A DNA stretch of 64,000 nt from Ostrinia nubilalis (GCF_963855985.1 NC_087098.1:11924501-11988500); one strand, 5' to 3'; shown: positions 34,068-46,836, counted from the first letter of the stretch. The notes: a model not told the origin generated them from the sequence alone. Numbers and translations are program-made.

Positions 34068-37000
34068 TAATGTGCAAATCAACTTCGTCTCGCTCGCTAT
34101 AATTACAATCGAGGCTAAATCCAATGACAGTATAATTTGGACTGCTTAGCGTGTAATTATTTGTTTCATCGAATCAAAGAAATAAGAAAATTACAGCTTT
34201 CAAATTGCAGCTTCATTATTTGGAATCAGGTAACACAACCCTCTTTAGTCTGAGTGGCAGATAAAAGGAATGTTCTAATTTCGAAAGTTATTTATTCGTG
34301 TTTAGAATTACGTTGAAAAACGCACAAAAGACGAAAAAGTTATCGCATAAGGTCTAAAGCATAATACGATTAAATCATAATTAAATCATATCGGTATACA
34401 TATTACTGAAATAAGTAAGTCTATCAATAAAGAGCTATTATTCTTATTAGACATTTTATTTCTGGAATGTTTTCCAATAAGCTAGTGATTAAATATTCTT
34501 CTAGTTGAGATAACTTACTTAAATACAAAAATGATTTCTACTGAAAAATTCTGTCTACTTACACGCGAGTCTGGCATAATTCCTATTACGAATTTTTGGA
34601 TTTTTCGCTTAAACTCTACCTCTTCAAAACGTTGAAATAAAAAATCTAGCGCTAAAATCATCTTCATTGTACAATTATTTAGTATGAAATGCAGCTGAGT
34701 ATAATGTAAATAAGTCGGACTGCAAAAAGTGCTTTCATTGCGCACGCGCCATTAGAACGTGATCACATTATCTGGCAAGATTTTAGGAGCTCTCGCATAG
34801 TTTTGGGATAGAAGAACCATTAATTAAAATTAAAATGTAGCACCAGCGAGAATAACACATTTTATTATAGGTACGGAACTCCAATTGATGATATTTTAAG
34901 GACAAGAAATCAATTATTAAAGAATGTGCTAGGTTATTTTGATTACCTACTTTTATCTTAAAAACTGTTAAGGTACCTAAGTTCCAAAATTTCCTGGTGA
35001 AGCTCGCTTCCACATTCATAAAATCATTTATTTTCTAAAAATAGACTTTTAAATAAAAAAGGCTTTTTCCACCAAGCACGTCAAGATCTTTCCCGATATA
35101 TTTGAAAAAGTTCAATTGACATAAAAAAACAATGCTTCAAATTCATTTGTATCGCAAATTATGTGTTATTAACCCTACACCAGACGCGTAAAATTGAAAA
35201 AGTAAACGGAACCATTACGTGACTGGCGTGATCTAAGTTTTTAGTCTAACCGATTTGACTTACACTTTCCGTTTCGTTTTCGTGTTTCTTCCGAATAGCT
35301 TTCTTTGTAACAACAGGCATAAAGATATTAAACCACTCGCTTTCTATATCACGTTTTTCCAACAAAAGGCAACACTAAATCTCGGTTCCGATAACAAGGC
35401 GAAAACGTTACGTAAATTTGATATCATAACAGTCATCTTTTGACCAGTCACCGGCTATAGGCGCTTTATTCGGTCGATACAACAAGACCTTGTTAGAGCG
35501 AGATAACGTCAGATCGTCGATAAAACCATTGTTTGTTGATACCGGTATTTTTTTAAGTTAACAAAAGACGGTTTGAGAAATTAGAACAGTTGTTAATTCG
35601 CCTTGGATGCATATCTGGGTAATTATGAAGTTTGATATCATTATGTGACAATCGAGATATAAATAGTAGCCAATTAGAAACCATATTGGGATATTATGCT
35701 TTTGCTGTCAGAGCCACTAGATTTTTTTCTTAATTAAAATACTTCTACCTCTCTCTACTAACTTGGAAACTAATATTTAGTAGGTACAAATTTATAACCA
35801 TGATTTCATAAGTAAATGACTAAAACTTCTCATTAACGAGTAGTATTTTATTATTTATATTAACACTGATCCCTAAACCGAGGTCACGTGATCCCATCGC
35901 ATCATAATTCCATGCATTTATACGACGCTAAATAAACTGTCGACGTAGCATCATCAGGCGAATTGAAAAGTGTCTAAAATATTTCGTGACGCGACGAAAA
36001 CATGAAGCTGTCATTTTAACGTCCGATAGATGGCGTGTGAGCTAACGTAGATAAATCGGTCGGAAGTCTCCGGTACATTGCCTTCCCTAACGACCTGTAT
36101 GGAATCAGTTTAGGGTTAAAGGTGATTTTGTTCGCCTTCTGTATGTGTGTCTTCACAGCGATAAGGTTTTTAACATAAAGTTGATACTTTTGCTGGAATT
36201 TCTTTTTGAGCGACCGGGGAAATATTTTATGGGAGTTTGCGAAATTATGTTTGTTGTCATTGGTTTTTCATATTTTATAAGTACTTAAAAGGTTTGGACG
36301 GTAATTTCATATGAAGACAAGACATTACGTTTTGGAGAACATAATCTTTTAAAATTAGTTAATTGATATTTATTTGCACGCAATATTTAACAGCTCAGAA
36401 GTACGTCAACATAGTAACTTCACTAATACCACAGAATAATAATAAGTAGGTACTACTATCATTGTGAAGCTTACAACATCTCTTCAATAAAATGAGTTAT
36501 CTAGTAGGTAGGTATTGTAGAGATCTATTTCCCCACACGCAAGCCAAAATGCAAAATGTATTCCTAATTAAGAACCAATGTTTCGATAACATATAAATAA
36601 ATCCAAAAACAGTTAACGTCAAAGATAAATTACACATAACTAAGTATGCTCTACTTTCACACTCCTTAAGTCTGATGACATCATCAAAAATGCTATTAAT
36701 TAGAAAGCCCCATACATTGTGCGGTGACAATGGACGTAGGATCGAAGATGTTAGGCCGTTATAACGCGTTACCTAGATTAATGTGCTATCGCATGTGAAG
36801 AGAGATCTTTGTGGGAACCACTTTCGGATATAGAGTGACGTGTGACACAAGGGCGCTAAAAATGACGAGCGTAGGAATTTAACTGAGTGAAAAGTAACTA
36901 AGGGCTGATTTAATTGGAACATAAAACATGTGCTCATTATCAGACTCTACTACATGGGGATAATCTCCTTAATTTTACCAGAGGCAAATTGAGAATTTGA

Positions 37001-38281
37001 CCTAAATTCCACACGCTGGCTCGGCGATTTGCGGAGACCTGATTTTCCCTTTTTTTCCCTTATTTGCCTCTAATGACGTCCACGTAGGAGTGATCCTATT
37101 GTGATCTATATAAAAATCTGTTTAATCTGTGTCACTCTCTTTACTCCTGCCATACACATTAATGTGCTGTGCCCCTTGACTTTGATAATGCATAATATGT
37201 AGGAATTGAAATTCAGGTTGTATTTCATCAGCTTTATTTGTATTTTCTCCAGGACAGAAACCATAAAAAATAGGAAAGTCTTAACCGTCTTAATACTAAC
37301 CGCCTTCTGTTTGAAATCCCGTCGTTTTTACTTCCTCACTCATTCGTTCCCTCTCACTCACTCCCTTGCGTTCCGTTTCACACTCCCACACTAATATTTG
37401 GTTAAAGTATAAGCCAGGTTTTTTTATTTAACTATACCTTATACTAATCCGTACAATAAACCTTTGTATAGAGTTAATGTCAGATGATAACCATCTAAAC
37501 TATACTGGAAACCAACGTTTAAAACACTAGTTCACTAGAAATACCTATGAGCACTGCACATAATTATATGCATTATCCGCATACCCGAGTGGTGTGTATG
37601 AATTTATGAAAGTTAGGGAAAAACTAGTAGAGATTTTTCATTACTATTTGTTAAGAACTACTGAACTGAATTTCACCGACCCGCTTAGGTACTTAGACTT
37701 ACGTATTGTGTCGTTAAATTAAGCAGCGACTTAAGATTGTCATCCTTCGCGACCGTGTGTCCGCATAGCCGTGTTATCGTCCTTTTGTTTCTGACACTCC
37801 CTTACTATTTGATTTATAGATTTGTGCGTTGACTGCTTGTCTTGGCTTATTAATGAATTTATTTTAACGCTAATGAACAAAATACGTTCGGGACAAGTCG
37901 AACCAATTTATCTGGATCCCAAATGAAGTGTTATTTTAGGCTTATAATTAACTTCGGATTTCATTTACGTGCACTTGTTCGTTTTAACTTTGTAAAGTCA
38001 ATTTAGCTTGGATTATTCTTCAACAATCTCGGAACAGAAATAACCGATGAAATGTAAACTCTATTGGAACGTCTAGATTTCTTACAAGAATAACACTGGA
38101 ATGGAACTCGACACTTTTACGTTGGCAGTTACGAACAAGATCTTATTTTCTTGATAGAAATCCAATAAGAGAAAATCATAATGAAATTGGGTCCCCATAG
38201 TGCTCGGAGCTTTTTGTGATGCCGTTCTGGTGTTAACAATCAGTAGTTTTACTATTCTGTCGATAAAAAGTGTGTAGGTAC
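34068..38281. other. Unrecognised stretch
   Basis: No gene or transposon recognised in about 4.2 kb. 35170-35560 and 35880-36110 are CG-richer. A pyrimidine-rich tract with CTCACTC repeats sits at 37335-37390. 36960-37090 is another CG-richer block. All open frames are short and of ordinary composition. Confidence 0.5.
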
Positions 38282-38284
38282 TAA

Positions 38285-38398
38285 GGCATTGCACCATCTT
38301 ACTTTAACTTGGACAAACGTCAAAAATCTGTCAAATTCCATAGAAAAAGCACCGGTTATTGTTATTGTTACGGTTAAATAAGGTGGTGCAACTCAGCC
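38285..38398 (-). mobile_element. GGCTG-TTGCACC MITE, copy 4 (TAA duplication)
   Basis: TAA at 38282-38284 and 38399-38401 brackets 114 bp running GGCATTGCACCATCTTACTT to AAGGTGGTGCAACTCAGCC. It is in the opposite orientation to copies 1-3 (CACCGGTTATTG in the core). It is the most compact copy. Confidence 0.8.
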
Positions 38399-38420
38399 TA
38401 AGTATTTGCCGTTTTACCCT

Positions 38421-38575
38421 GGTTTGCACCATCTTACTTTAACTATAACAAACGGTAAAAGTCTGTCAGATACAGCGGTTAAAGTATTTTCAACAGTAAC
38501 TATAACGATAACCGGTGTGTGTTGTATGGAGTTTGATAGATTTCAAAGGTCAAAGTAAGATGGTGCAACCCAGCC
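38421..38575. mobile_element. GGCTG-TTGCACC MITE, copy 5, adjacent and rearranged
   Basis: It starts at GGTTTGCACCATCTTAC, having lost GGCTG. It contains both a forward and a reverse family core and ends GATGGTGCAACCCAGCC before TAAG. It lies 22 bp after copy 4. A hybrid of two copies or a partial internal duplication fits. Confidence 0.65.
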
Positions 38576-40541
38576 TAAGTCTTCTTCTACTTATATCAAG
38601 TGTATTGTAATTAAATCAGATTCATAAACAAAAAGGGTTTAAGAGGTTTCGTAAAGTTTCCCAAATTAATTTTAAAACAGCAATCGAATGGTTCTTGTAG
38701 TCATTCATAAATACATTTTATTTTCAAAAATAAATAACTAGTAAGCTTACAAACAGCGCGGAAAGGAAGTATAAATAATAAGTTGCATACTAACTACGTT
38801 CGCCAGGTGATTGCGAATACCAGTAGGACATCCTTTTCCCCGGGCTATGTGTAGGACTATTGTTATCTAGCAGGTGTTTACATGCCAGTCGTCACAACAC
38901 GTGTGTAGTCGCCATCTGAAACAAAATACATTAAAAATGCTTTATTAACAGAACTCTGACTGTCTATTTGCTTGTTTTTACATTTTCAAGTCTTAAGTAG
39001 GCTACTTTTTGTGGCAAGTATTGTAGGGGGTGAAATAAGGGATGAAATTTTATATCCATTATTTGTTATGGGTACCTAGGAACATATGGAATTAATGTAT
39101 ACTATTTAGATTTCAGATTAACAATAATTTTATTGTGGGCTTAAATCGTGGGATGAGCTATAATATAGCTTACCGAGACGAACGGCAATACAATAGGCTC
39201 AAGTTAGAGTAAAATATGATATCCTTAGCCCATTGAGTTCAAATACAAACCTAGCAAAACATAGCTAGTAGACCCAAAATAGTAGATGTCTCTATCAATT
39301 TTAACCTATAGTCACTAGTGACATAAATGGAACTAGCAAAAAGAACCAAAGAAGAAATAAAACAGTTTCTCTGTGGACCGTTGTTTCATTCTACGTCTAT
39401 TGCAACGAAACCCATTCAGAAGGCTTTTTACTAACGCTCCAGAGCATAATTAACATCCTCTTCGTTGAATGAGAGCTGCAGTTTGTGTGTTGGTGGCAAG
39501 AATGATACTGGTATTATGTACTTGAAACAGTAGATTTGAGGTGAAACGTTGTGTTTGCAAGGAATTACATTCGCAGGAACATTTAAGGGAATTTAAACTA
39601 ACATTTACATCATGATATACCTAAGGCGTTGGAAAGGAAAGATTTTTTAACGTGGTATATTTTAAAAATATGAATCATGTACTAAGTTAGTGTAAGAATC
39701 GTGACAAAAGTAGTACTTATAAAATTATTTCTAGATTGGTTAGGACATTGCAGACTCGACTTATCCTAGTGTTCTTATAAGATACATTATTACGTGCTAA
39801 GAGTACGCAATACGCCTTCGAACTGAAAAAGGCGTGTCATATGAGGTTTATGTCATAAAAACTAACGTTAGAAGTAGTTTAACGTTTTTCTTTTTCTTAT
39901 TCACCGCAAACAGACGAATAAAGTACAAGTCTTACATAAGAGGTAATTATCTCTACAGAAAGTCCCCATTCTGGCACTCGTCCAAACACTAGGATCGGCT
40001 GTGTATTACGAGTACTTCATAACATTAACAGTAGGTAACAACTCACCGAACGCGCTTAATCAAAACGCTGCCAGTCATAAAATACAAGCCGCGCAATTAT
40101 TTATTCGCCAAGTCCTTTGAAGAGAATTTCAGTCTACACGTACGTGTGAGAGAATGCAAGCAAATTCAATTCTTGGCACAGAACCATCCACCCGGGGAAG
40201 ATTTAGAGTTCATTCCGGACCGTAAGTTATTTGCCCATGAACATCTGGAGCTACCGATTTTAGATTGAAATTGTTACCTCATGGAATGAAATTGAAAATT
40301 TAATTTCGGCTATTGTGCCGATCGCGGCTGATTGAAGATGGCTGTTATTAGTGTTTAGATTGGGATTGTTGATAAGAATATTTAATTTTCTACTTCTAGT
40401 TCTTTCAAGCTTCAATTTGTAAATTGTGCCCAGTATTCAATTTGGCAAGTTTTTTGCAAGGTTTTTCTTGTTTCCGTCATCTATCGTTAAGAGAGGAGAG
40501 ATTTATCTATTTTATATGCTTCATGATGCGTAACAAAATTC
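38576..40541. other. Unrecognised stretch
   Basis: No gene or transposon recognised; AT-rich with scattered CG-richer pieces (about 38750-38930 and 40120-40240). Confidence 0.5.
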
Positions 40542-40631
40542 ACCTTGTCAAGACTACACCATGATAGGTGTAGTCTTACTTACCTTGTCATACTACATAT
40601 TATTATTTCCTATTACGTAAACCTTGTCATA
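40542..40631 (+). repeat. Three ACCTTGTCA motifs at about 40-bp spacing, with hairpin
   Basis: ACCTTGTCA starts at 40542, 40582 and 40621. Between the first two lies the perfect stem AAGACTACACC / GGTGTAGTCTT around a 6-base loop (40550-40577). Spacing is near four helical turns. It may be a decayed 40-bp tandem repeat. Confidence 0.65.
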
Positions 40632-41553
40632 CTATTTCGCAAAATCCCAGTAAAACATTTTAGCGTATTGAAATATTATGGCAACAGAATGTGGGTGAAA
40701 GCCAAGCGGTTTCCGGACGAAGTTTCGACCGGAGTCGACTGAACCGACTAAGCTCAGATTTCCCTGGAGCAATTATTGAAACAATAAACCTAAAATTGCA
40801 GCGTCCCTTAACTGGCGCGGTCACCGATCCCGACTTTCCACCAATTACGGCTTCCTCGCTGCGACCTACTTTGCTGAATAAGAATTCATTAAGAGCCATT
40901 CACGTTATCACAATATGACTGTTAGAGCTGCATTCAATTTTTAATTAATCTCGAAGTAAAGAGCCTAAAAGCAAAAAAGCTTCAGTAGCTTCCACGAATG
41001 AAGTCTTTGATGTTCCCATTTTATTGCAAGGATTGAGGACTATTTATGTCTGGTTTTCTGGAATTTGTACGCGGACTTGGGAAGTGGTGACGCTTGTTAG
41101 GTAGATCAGCTAAGCGTCAAAGGCTCAGTAATAAGCGCGTGACCGACGCTTTGCATATAATGAAAGGAAGAAAGCAAGATCGAGCGTAAATCATGCTGGA
41201 ACACCTAGCTTAATTTATAGTCTCGCTCCACGAGCTACTAGATAAGATACACTTGTGTTATGTATGAATTAATAGTGAATTTATATACCCCTACTGTGGA
41301 AATTCAAAACTTGACTTGAGAAGGGGAAATAAATTGAGATAAAAGCATGACTTATGTCTTCATCTACCATGTAGATTACCTTGATTTATCTTTGAACTGT
41401 AAACATAGTAAATGGGGTAAATGGCTTAAAAAGTTAAAACCAAATGTGTAAAATTTTTGGACTTAAAAGATAAGTAGGTACTTTTTTCATTTCAAAGCCC
41501 GTTTTGCAATCTTTGTACTGGACAATTAACTTGACACATTCCTTTTAAAAATA
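40632..41553. other. CG-richer block then unrecognised DNA
   Basis: 40690-40910 has open frames on both strands (40691-40918 plus, 40660-40899 minus), no known domain and a base composition unlike the flanks. It could be a conserved non-coding element. The remainder shows nothing. Confidence 0.35.
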
Positions 41554-42472
41554 CCTGGTAAAGCAGCTCTAAGAATAAGTATTAAAAAACTATAAAGCTA
41601 TCTTTTTTCTCAAACTACGAAGCACGACCGACCATCGACCCACTAAAAGTGCAAACTCAAAAGTAATCCACACAAACAGGGTGAGAACCATCAGAGTGGT
41701 TTTTCGTAATAAATATTGCAATTTTTTTATTCAAAAATTCACTTGAAGTATTATGTGCCTATTTAAAAAAAACCTGATAAAGCGGCTCTTAAGCATTGTA
41801 AATTAAAAAACTAAAGCCACCTTTGCTCTAACACCAGTCCAAAGTGCGTCCGACAACCGACCCACTAAAAGTGCAAACTCAAAAGTAATGACCACTACAA
41901 ACAAGTGAGAACCAAGAGTGGTTTGTCGTAACAAATTGCGCGCGTAGGAGCGGAGATGCCGTGTATTGAACTTGAGTTATGCGCATAATCACTTATCTGA
42001 TAAAGCGGCTCTAGGTACTATTTGAAAAGTCTTTAAAAACTATAGAGCTATCTTCGCTCCCAAACTACGACTACACTATTCAAAGCACGACCAACCATCG
42101 ACCCACTAAAAGTGCCAACTCAAAAGTAATGAACACTACCCAAACAACAAGTGAGAACCATCAGTGGTTTTTCATAAAAAATGTTGCAATTTTTTTACTT
42201 AAAAAATTCACTTGAAGTATTCTGTACCTATTTTTAAAAATATACCTGATAAAGCGGCTCTTAAGTAATTTTAAATTAAAAAAAAAATATAGCCATCTTT
42301 GTTCTAACACCAGTCCAAAGTGTGTCCGACAATCGACCCACTGAAAGTGCAAACTCAAAAGTAATGACCACTACAAACAAGTGAGAACCAAGAGTGGTTT
42401 GTCGTAACAAATTGCGCGCGTAGGAGCGGAGATGCCGAGTATTGAACTTAAGTGCATAACTTCACTTATCTG
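41554..42472 (+). repeat. Four-unit tandem repeat in A-B-A-B order
   Basis: Units start at 41554 (A1), 41773 (B1), 41996 (A2) and 42245 (B2), each with C-TG-TAAAGC-GCTCT. All four share CGACCCACTAAAAGTGCAAA, CTCAAAAGTAAT and GTGAGAACCA, with few changes. The A units share CTATAAAGCTATCTT, ACGAAGCACGACC and TTTTTCGTAA. The B units share AACACCAGTCCAAAGTG, GTTTGTCGTAACAAATTGCG and CGCGTAGGAGCGGAGATGCC. Unit length is about 220-250 bp and the dimer about 440-470 bp. The alternation implies a divergent dimer that was then duplicated as a block. Confidence 0.85.
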
Positions 42473-42546
42473 CCACTGCGCAGCTACCGGTTCCGCGGGT
42501 ACAGTCGGCCACAGAGGGTGTCGGGTTTCAAATTGGTAGTTGGTAC

Positions 42547-42810
42547 CTATTGATAGAAAACTACTACAATATTCAGTGAGTCAGTATTTAAATAATTATA
42601 TTGTAGTAGTTTTCTATATTTATTACACTGAAAAAAATGTTTGGTTACTGCTTACACAAGAAAAGTGACCACCGAACACTGGTTATGAGGAACAAAATGT
42701 TGTGTAAATTAAACAAATAATTCTGTACTTAGTGAGCTAGACTTAGTTTGGTGGTCACTTTTGTTGTGTAAGCAGTAACCAAACATTTTTTTTCAGTGTA
42801 CTATCAGTAG
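42547..42810. mobile_element. Small MITE interrupted by a TA-flanked MITE
   Basis: CTATTGATAG and AAAACTACTACAATA at the left recur inverted on the right (TATTGTAGTAGTTTTCTA at 42599-42616, then CTATCAGTAG at 42801-42810). The right end is split by the MITE at 42626-42798. The inner 18-bp arms are perfect. Target duplication not clear. Confidence 0.6.
42626..42798. mobile_element. mariner-like MITE (TA duplication), 173 bp
   Basis: It runs CACTGAAAAAAATGTTTGGT to the complement ACCAAACATTTTTTTTCAGTG-type end, flanked by TA at 42624-42625 and 42799-42800. The arms are about 50 bp and near perfect (TTACTGCTTACACAA, AAAGTGACCACC). TA duplication suggests Tc1/mariner. No coding. Confidence 0.85.
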
Positions 42811-42849
42811 ATTGTATCTCAGTGATTTACACAGTGTTTCATACGATAA

Positions 42850-42989
42850 CGCCCGTATTTACAAACGATACTTGCTTAAGTGAGGCAGAAAATTGAACAG
42901 CGTTGAATAGAGCTCTGTCATTGGTGTGTGTTACCCTGTGCGTCCACGCGTACTATGAGACTTTATAGTAATGTTTGTGAATACGGGCG
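42850..42989. mobile_element. Harbinger-like MITE with CGCCCGTATT ends (TAA duplication)
   Basis: CGCCCGTATTTACAAAC at the left and GTTTGTGAATACGGGCG at the right, bracketed by TAA at 42847-42849 and 42990-42992. 140 bp, no coding. Confidence 0.8.
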
Positions 42990-43117
42990 TAAATATGTGT
43001 TTAGGAAGTCAATGGTGGTATAAAACTTTAAACTGATGGATTTTTGCAGATAGTGTCTATCAATATCTATAATTTTGTTAAGGAAATGAAATTTTTGATG
43101 TATATCTATTCTCACAA

Positions 43118-43232
43118 TATCATCATCATTTCAGCCATAAGGTATCTCACAAGATTTCCACGTTTGCTAGTTGGAAGCGGCCTGCACCCAGCGCCTATCT
43201 GCAATCTTAATAAAGTCATCTGTCCATCATGT
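43118..43232 (-). mobile_element. Diverged RTE tail
   Basis: ATCATCATCATTTCAGCCAT followed by diverged pieces of the RTE 3' end: ATTTCCACGT, AAGCGGCCTGCACCCAGCGC, AAAGTCATCTGTCCA. A block containing the CCACTGCTG motif has been deleted. Confidence 0.75.
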
Positions 43233-43311
43233 TGGAGAATGTCCTTCGCTGATGATTAATCTTCAACCCTTTCTTCTCTCTTATGAGCGATAAAAAACCT
43301 GCTCATTGATA

Positions 43312-43345
43312 GATTCGTCTGAGCTATTTGCTCCTCAGACGAATC
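43312..43345. repeat. Perfect 12-bp stem-loop
   Basis: GATTCGTCTGAG (43312-43323) and CTCAGACGAATC (43334-43345) around a 10-base loop. No adjacent T run, so not a terminator-like site; possibly MITE residue. Confidence 0.75.
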
Positions 43346-45068
43346 CACGCACCAAAACTAGTTCTACATTTTTGTTCGTGACTTTAGGCTATTTATTGGT
43401 GGTAAAATTTAATAAGTGTTGTAAAGTTTAAATCCATGTGATACTTTTATGTTTAGTTTTAATTGGATGTGTCTCTGTTGGTAATGTTCGTTTGTTACCT
43501 GTTTTCATTCTGGATCAGTCATAAACATTTTAATGTTATGGGCACGATTCTTCAGAATTGATTCATTAAGTTAGATTATTTTATTAGATTTACAATTAGC
43601 ATAGGCAGTTTTAAAGTTAAAAAATACGTTGCAGTTAAAAAAAAATGTTTTTTTTTCGATGAGTTTGTGTTGTTCGCAGAACATACAAAGAGGATTCTTT
43701 CTATGTTCTGTGCTCTTGATTGTTGTCCTAAACAAATGAAATACTTATACATAAAGTTATTGATATTAATTCAGTTCTACAACCAAAAAAAGAAATAAGA
43801 CCAAAATACAATTGTTACGGATTCAAATTCGCAATCGTTTCTTTTACTTAAGTATTTACGTACGTATGTAACTAGAATCACAAACTTTACTAGCTAGAGT
43901 CACAGTTTTTCCCGAGCGCAATCATTCGGAAATTCTTAAACACAACTAAAATCCGTTAAAAGATTCAAGTCAAAAAGTTCCGCCTGACTGTACCTTCACA
44001 TGCTAACATCGTTTCATCTCAAGCCCGAGTGCGAGCGTAGATGAACGCTCAGATATTTACTTTTTATTTATTGACATTTTCTAATGTGCCTCCTCACCCA
44101 TTCATCATTCGGTACCAGAGATCCTGATAACACCTCATTGTTTGCGGTACAGCTAATGGATTATTGATAAAACACGTGGGTGTTCCTAATCTCGCGACGG
44201 AAAATCTACAGCGGACCAAAATATACAGGGTGACATTGAAATTGTTTGATGAAATTAAGCCTTTGACGGGTAATCTACCGCTAGGCGTTTGAAGATTTGA
44301 TTGTGTACGTTGATCTCTTTGCTAAAAATCTCGGCGTTGCTTTTGGCATTGTGTCGTGGAATTTATTTTTTGTATATTTTATTATAAATTTTCATAAGCG
44401 ACCCTTTTAGACCTAGTCAAACTTGATTTAAGTATTGATAAATAAAATAGATGAAAAAAACATACTCAATGGTTGATAATAACACAAAACTGTTATTAGA
44501 CTTTAAAAGCCGGCAAGGCATTTGACATGGCTCCAAACTGGATACTTTATCCTCAAAGCCGAAAGTTTAACCCTACTACAAACTACTGGATCACGGAAGC
44601 GGCATTTTAATCCAACTTCAACCACGAATCACGGAAACAGCATTTGAATCATAAACAATTCCGATTTCACCCTGTATTGCGGCAATACTTCATCAATGAA
44701 CGATTGCACCCAGATATTAAGTGGACGCAATTTATCGACGCCTAAATTTAGAAAATTTGATATCGTGTCTGCTCTTTAAGCCGGTAACAGTAACTCTAGA
44801 ACGCGTACGAAAACATTAGTCAACGTAACGACAACGGTTTCTGAGATTAGCCTATCGAGCTTTAGGCCCGTATTCATATGTTCAACTTCATATGAGTTTG
44901 GTTTGTGTAGAGAAGATACGAGAGCTAAAAAATTGTTTAACAAATTAACTGCTTTATAAAATGTAGTTCGAGCATTATCTACTAAAAGGAGCTTATTTTG
45001 TTCAGATTCGTAGATTAGTGATATCAATAAATCTCTAGTTACATTCAAAATAATTTGGATTAATTTAG
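43346..45068. other. Unrecognised stretch
   Basis: No gene or transposon recognised. A 23-bp direct repeat (ATCACGGAAGCGGCATTTTA and ATCACGGAAACAGCATTTGA forms) starts at 44590 and 44628. CG-richer parts are at 43980-44060 and 44160-44300. Confidence 0.45.
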
Positions 45069-45177
45069 GTAGGGGAGATCAAGGAGAGTTGTTAGCTCGT
45101 TAATTATTTAGGCTCAAAGAAATCGACTTTGTTACAATAAAATTTACCTGTATTATAACTCTCCTCGGTCTCTTCTA
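45069..45177. mobile_element. GTAGGGGAGA MITE, copy 1
   Basis: Left end GTAGGGGAGATCAAGGAGAG; right end TAACTCTCCTCGGTCTCTTC-TA. The inverted ends are about 25 bp. Same family as 46837-46980. Duplication uncertain. Confidence 0.65.
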
Positions 45178-46239
45178 AAAGTGACCTTAATAATGTATTC
45201 ACATAACTAGTATAGTTGGTATGGTCTTCAAGCTTATCACCTGTGTTACTACACCAGGTACTTTTCTCAATTGTTGGAGCAGATTATAAATACGGGTGCA
45301 ATAGGCAATTTGTAATTTTCCAAGCGTAGATTTATAACGAGTCAAAGGTGAGAATTCGTATATGAAAAATGCTGTAACAGATAAAACTGGGTGGATTAAT
45401 CTTCGAATCGATAATGTGAGAGACATCGCAGTTCACAGTTACGCACCGTAATACGTTCCTAATCAAATTATAGTTTTTCACATAATCTATGCATTAAAAA
45501 CAGATTGGAAATCAACAAGCGTTAAGCGGCCCATTCGTTTAACGAATTTTGAAGATAATATTGAATAATTGCCAATAAAAACTAATGGAGTGAAAATAAG
45601 AAAATAAGGAACTGACTTACTGATAAAGTTCCGAAGATAAATAAATAATATCTAGTAGTCTAGTACACTAAAAATAAAAATAAAATAACCATCAAGCTGT
45701 CAAATGGGCTGATAAAGAATCTTTTTTTCTTATACAAGAACTTTACAAGATAATAATATTTACTATTTTATGATATCCGTTAGCGATTACACTGTAATTA
45801 ACAACAAAAACGTGTGAATAAAAAATATTGCTCCTCCTTTAATTCAATCGCTAATAACTTTAAACTCGCCAGCTTGAAACAGCTTAATTAGTAAGCCTAG
45901 GAAAACAAACCGCACCTATAATTAAGTTTAAATTAATTACGAGATTATGATTAGGTTGAGCGTTTGCTATAACTCCGGAAACAATAATGTTTTATGTATA
46001 CCTATACTGAAATGTAATATTTGGTGTGTATGGGAAGTATCAAACTATTTTGAGTAATTATTAATTAATATTGCTAAAAACCCGAATACTGTGGCTCAGA
46101 GGATTAATTGCCATCCTACAAAAAGCTCCTTGCTTGTATCAGTAAATGAAATAAATGTTTTCATTGGAAGTTTTTTGATACCGTTATTATATTAAATTAA
46201 AATAGTAGGTACTTACCTAGTCTACACTAATACATATTT
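45178..46239. other. Unrecognised stretch
   Basis: No gene or transposon recognised; strongly AT-rich from 45600 onward. A 75-codon minus-strand frame at 45199-45426 has no known domain. Confidence 0.5.
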
Positions 46240-46279
46240 TAAACAGAAAAGATTTGGTTCTTTGTTATTTGTTTATATT

Positions 46280-46386
46280 AAATAGGCTCCGAGAATACTG
46301 GACCGATTAGAAAAATTCTTTCACCATTAGAATCCTACATCATTTCTGACGAACATAGGCGGTACGGAGTTCGCCGGGTCAGCTAG
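46280..46386 (+). mobile_element. Helitron-like 3' end
   Basis: GGACCGATTAGAAAAATTCT, then TTCACCATTAGAA, resembles a common moth Helitron body. The end has the stem GGCG-10 nt-CGCC (46358-46375), then GGGTCAG and CTAG (46383-46386) followed by T. The 5' end was not located. Confidence 0.6.
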
Positions 46387-46836
46387 TAATGTCTCTCTGT
46401 ACCAAAGCCGCAACGCACATCAACTTTGCGCTTTCCCATACCGTTGCCAACAAATTCTAAATTGATTTAAAGGGCGCTCAACTTACTTTAACTTTATCGG
46501 CTCTAGTGTTGTTGTTTTCAACTTACAACAACCAATTAGTACTGTAAAAGTTTTTCTTTGTTGTTCTTTATTATTACAGTTATTGTTTCTATAACAGTTA
46601 AGTCAACTAAGTCGCTCTAGTTTCTCTTTAACAACATCATTAACTAGATTGTTATTTCTAGTTTATGTTATTGTTAACTGATGATTGATCCAACTAAGGG
46701 CAAAAAGAAATGTTATATTCTTAATTAATTGAAGAAAACAATTACAAGAATGGATACAGCACATCAAGTCTAATAATGTGGACTATATAAGTTGTAACAA
46801 GTACGATTTTGCAATAAGTCTGATTCAACTGTATTC

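Noticed and set aside
37335..37390. Pyrimidine tract as a splice acceptor or promoter GAGA site
   Set aside because: The tract is long and irregular (CTCACTC repeats), with no AG plus open exon after it and no GAGAG cluster on the other strand.
41554..42472. CRISPR array
   Set aside because: Units are over 200 bp with diverged copies and no unique short spacers; this is a eukaryotic tandem repeat.
43312..43345. Rho-independent-type terminator
   Set aside because: It is a eukaryotic context and no T run follows the stem.
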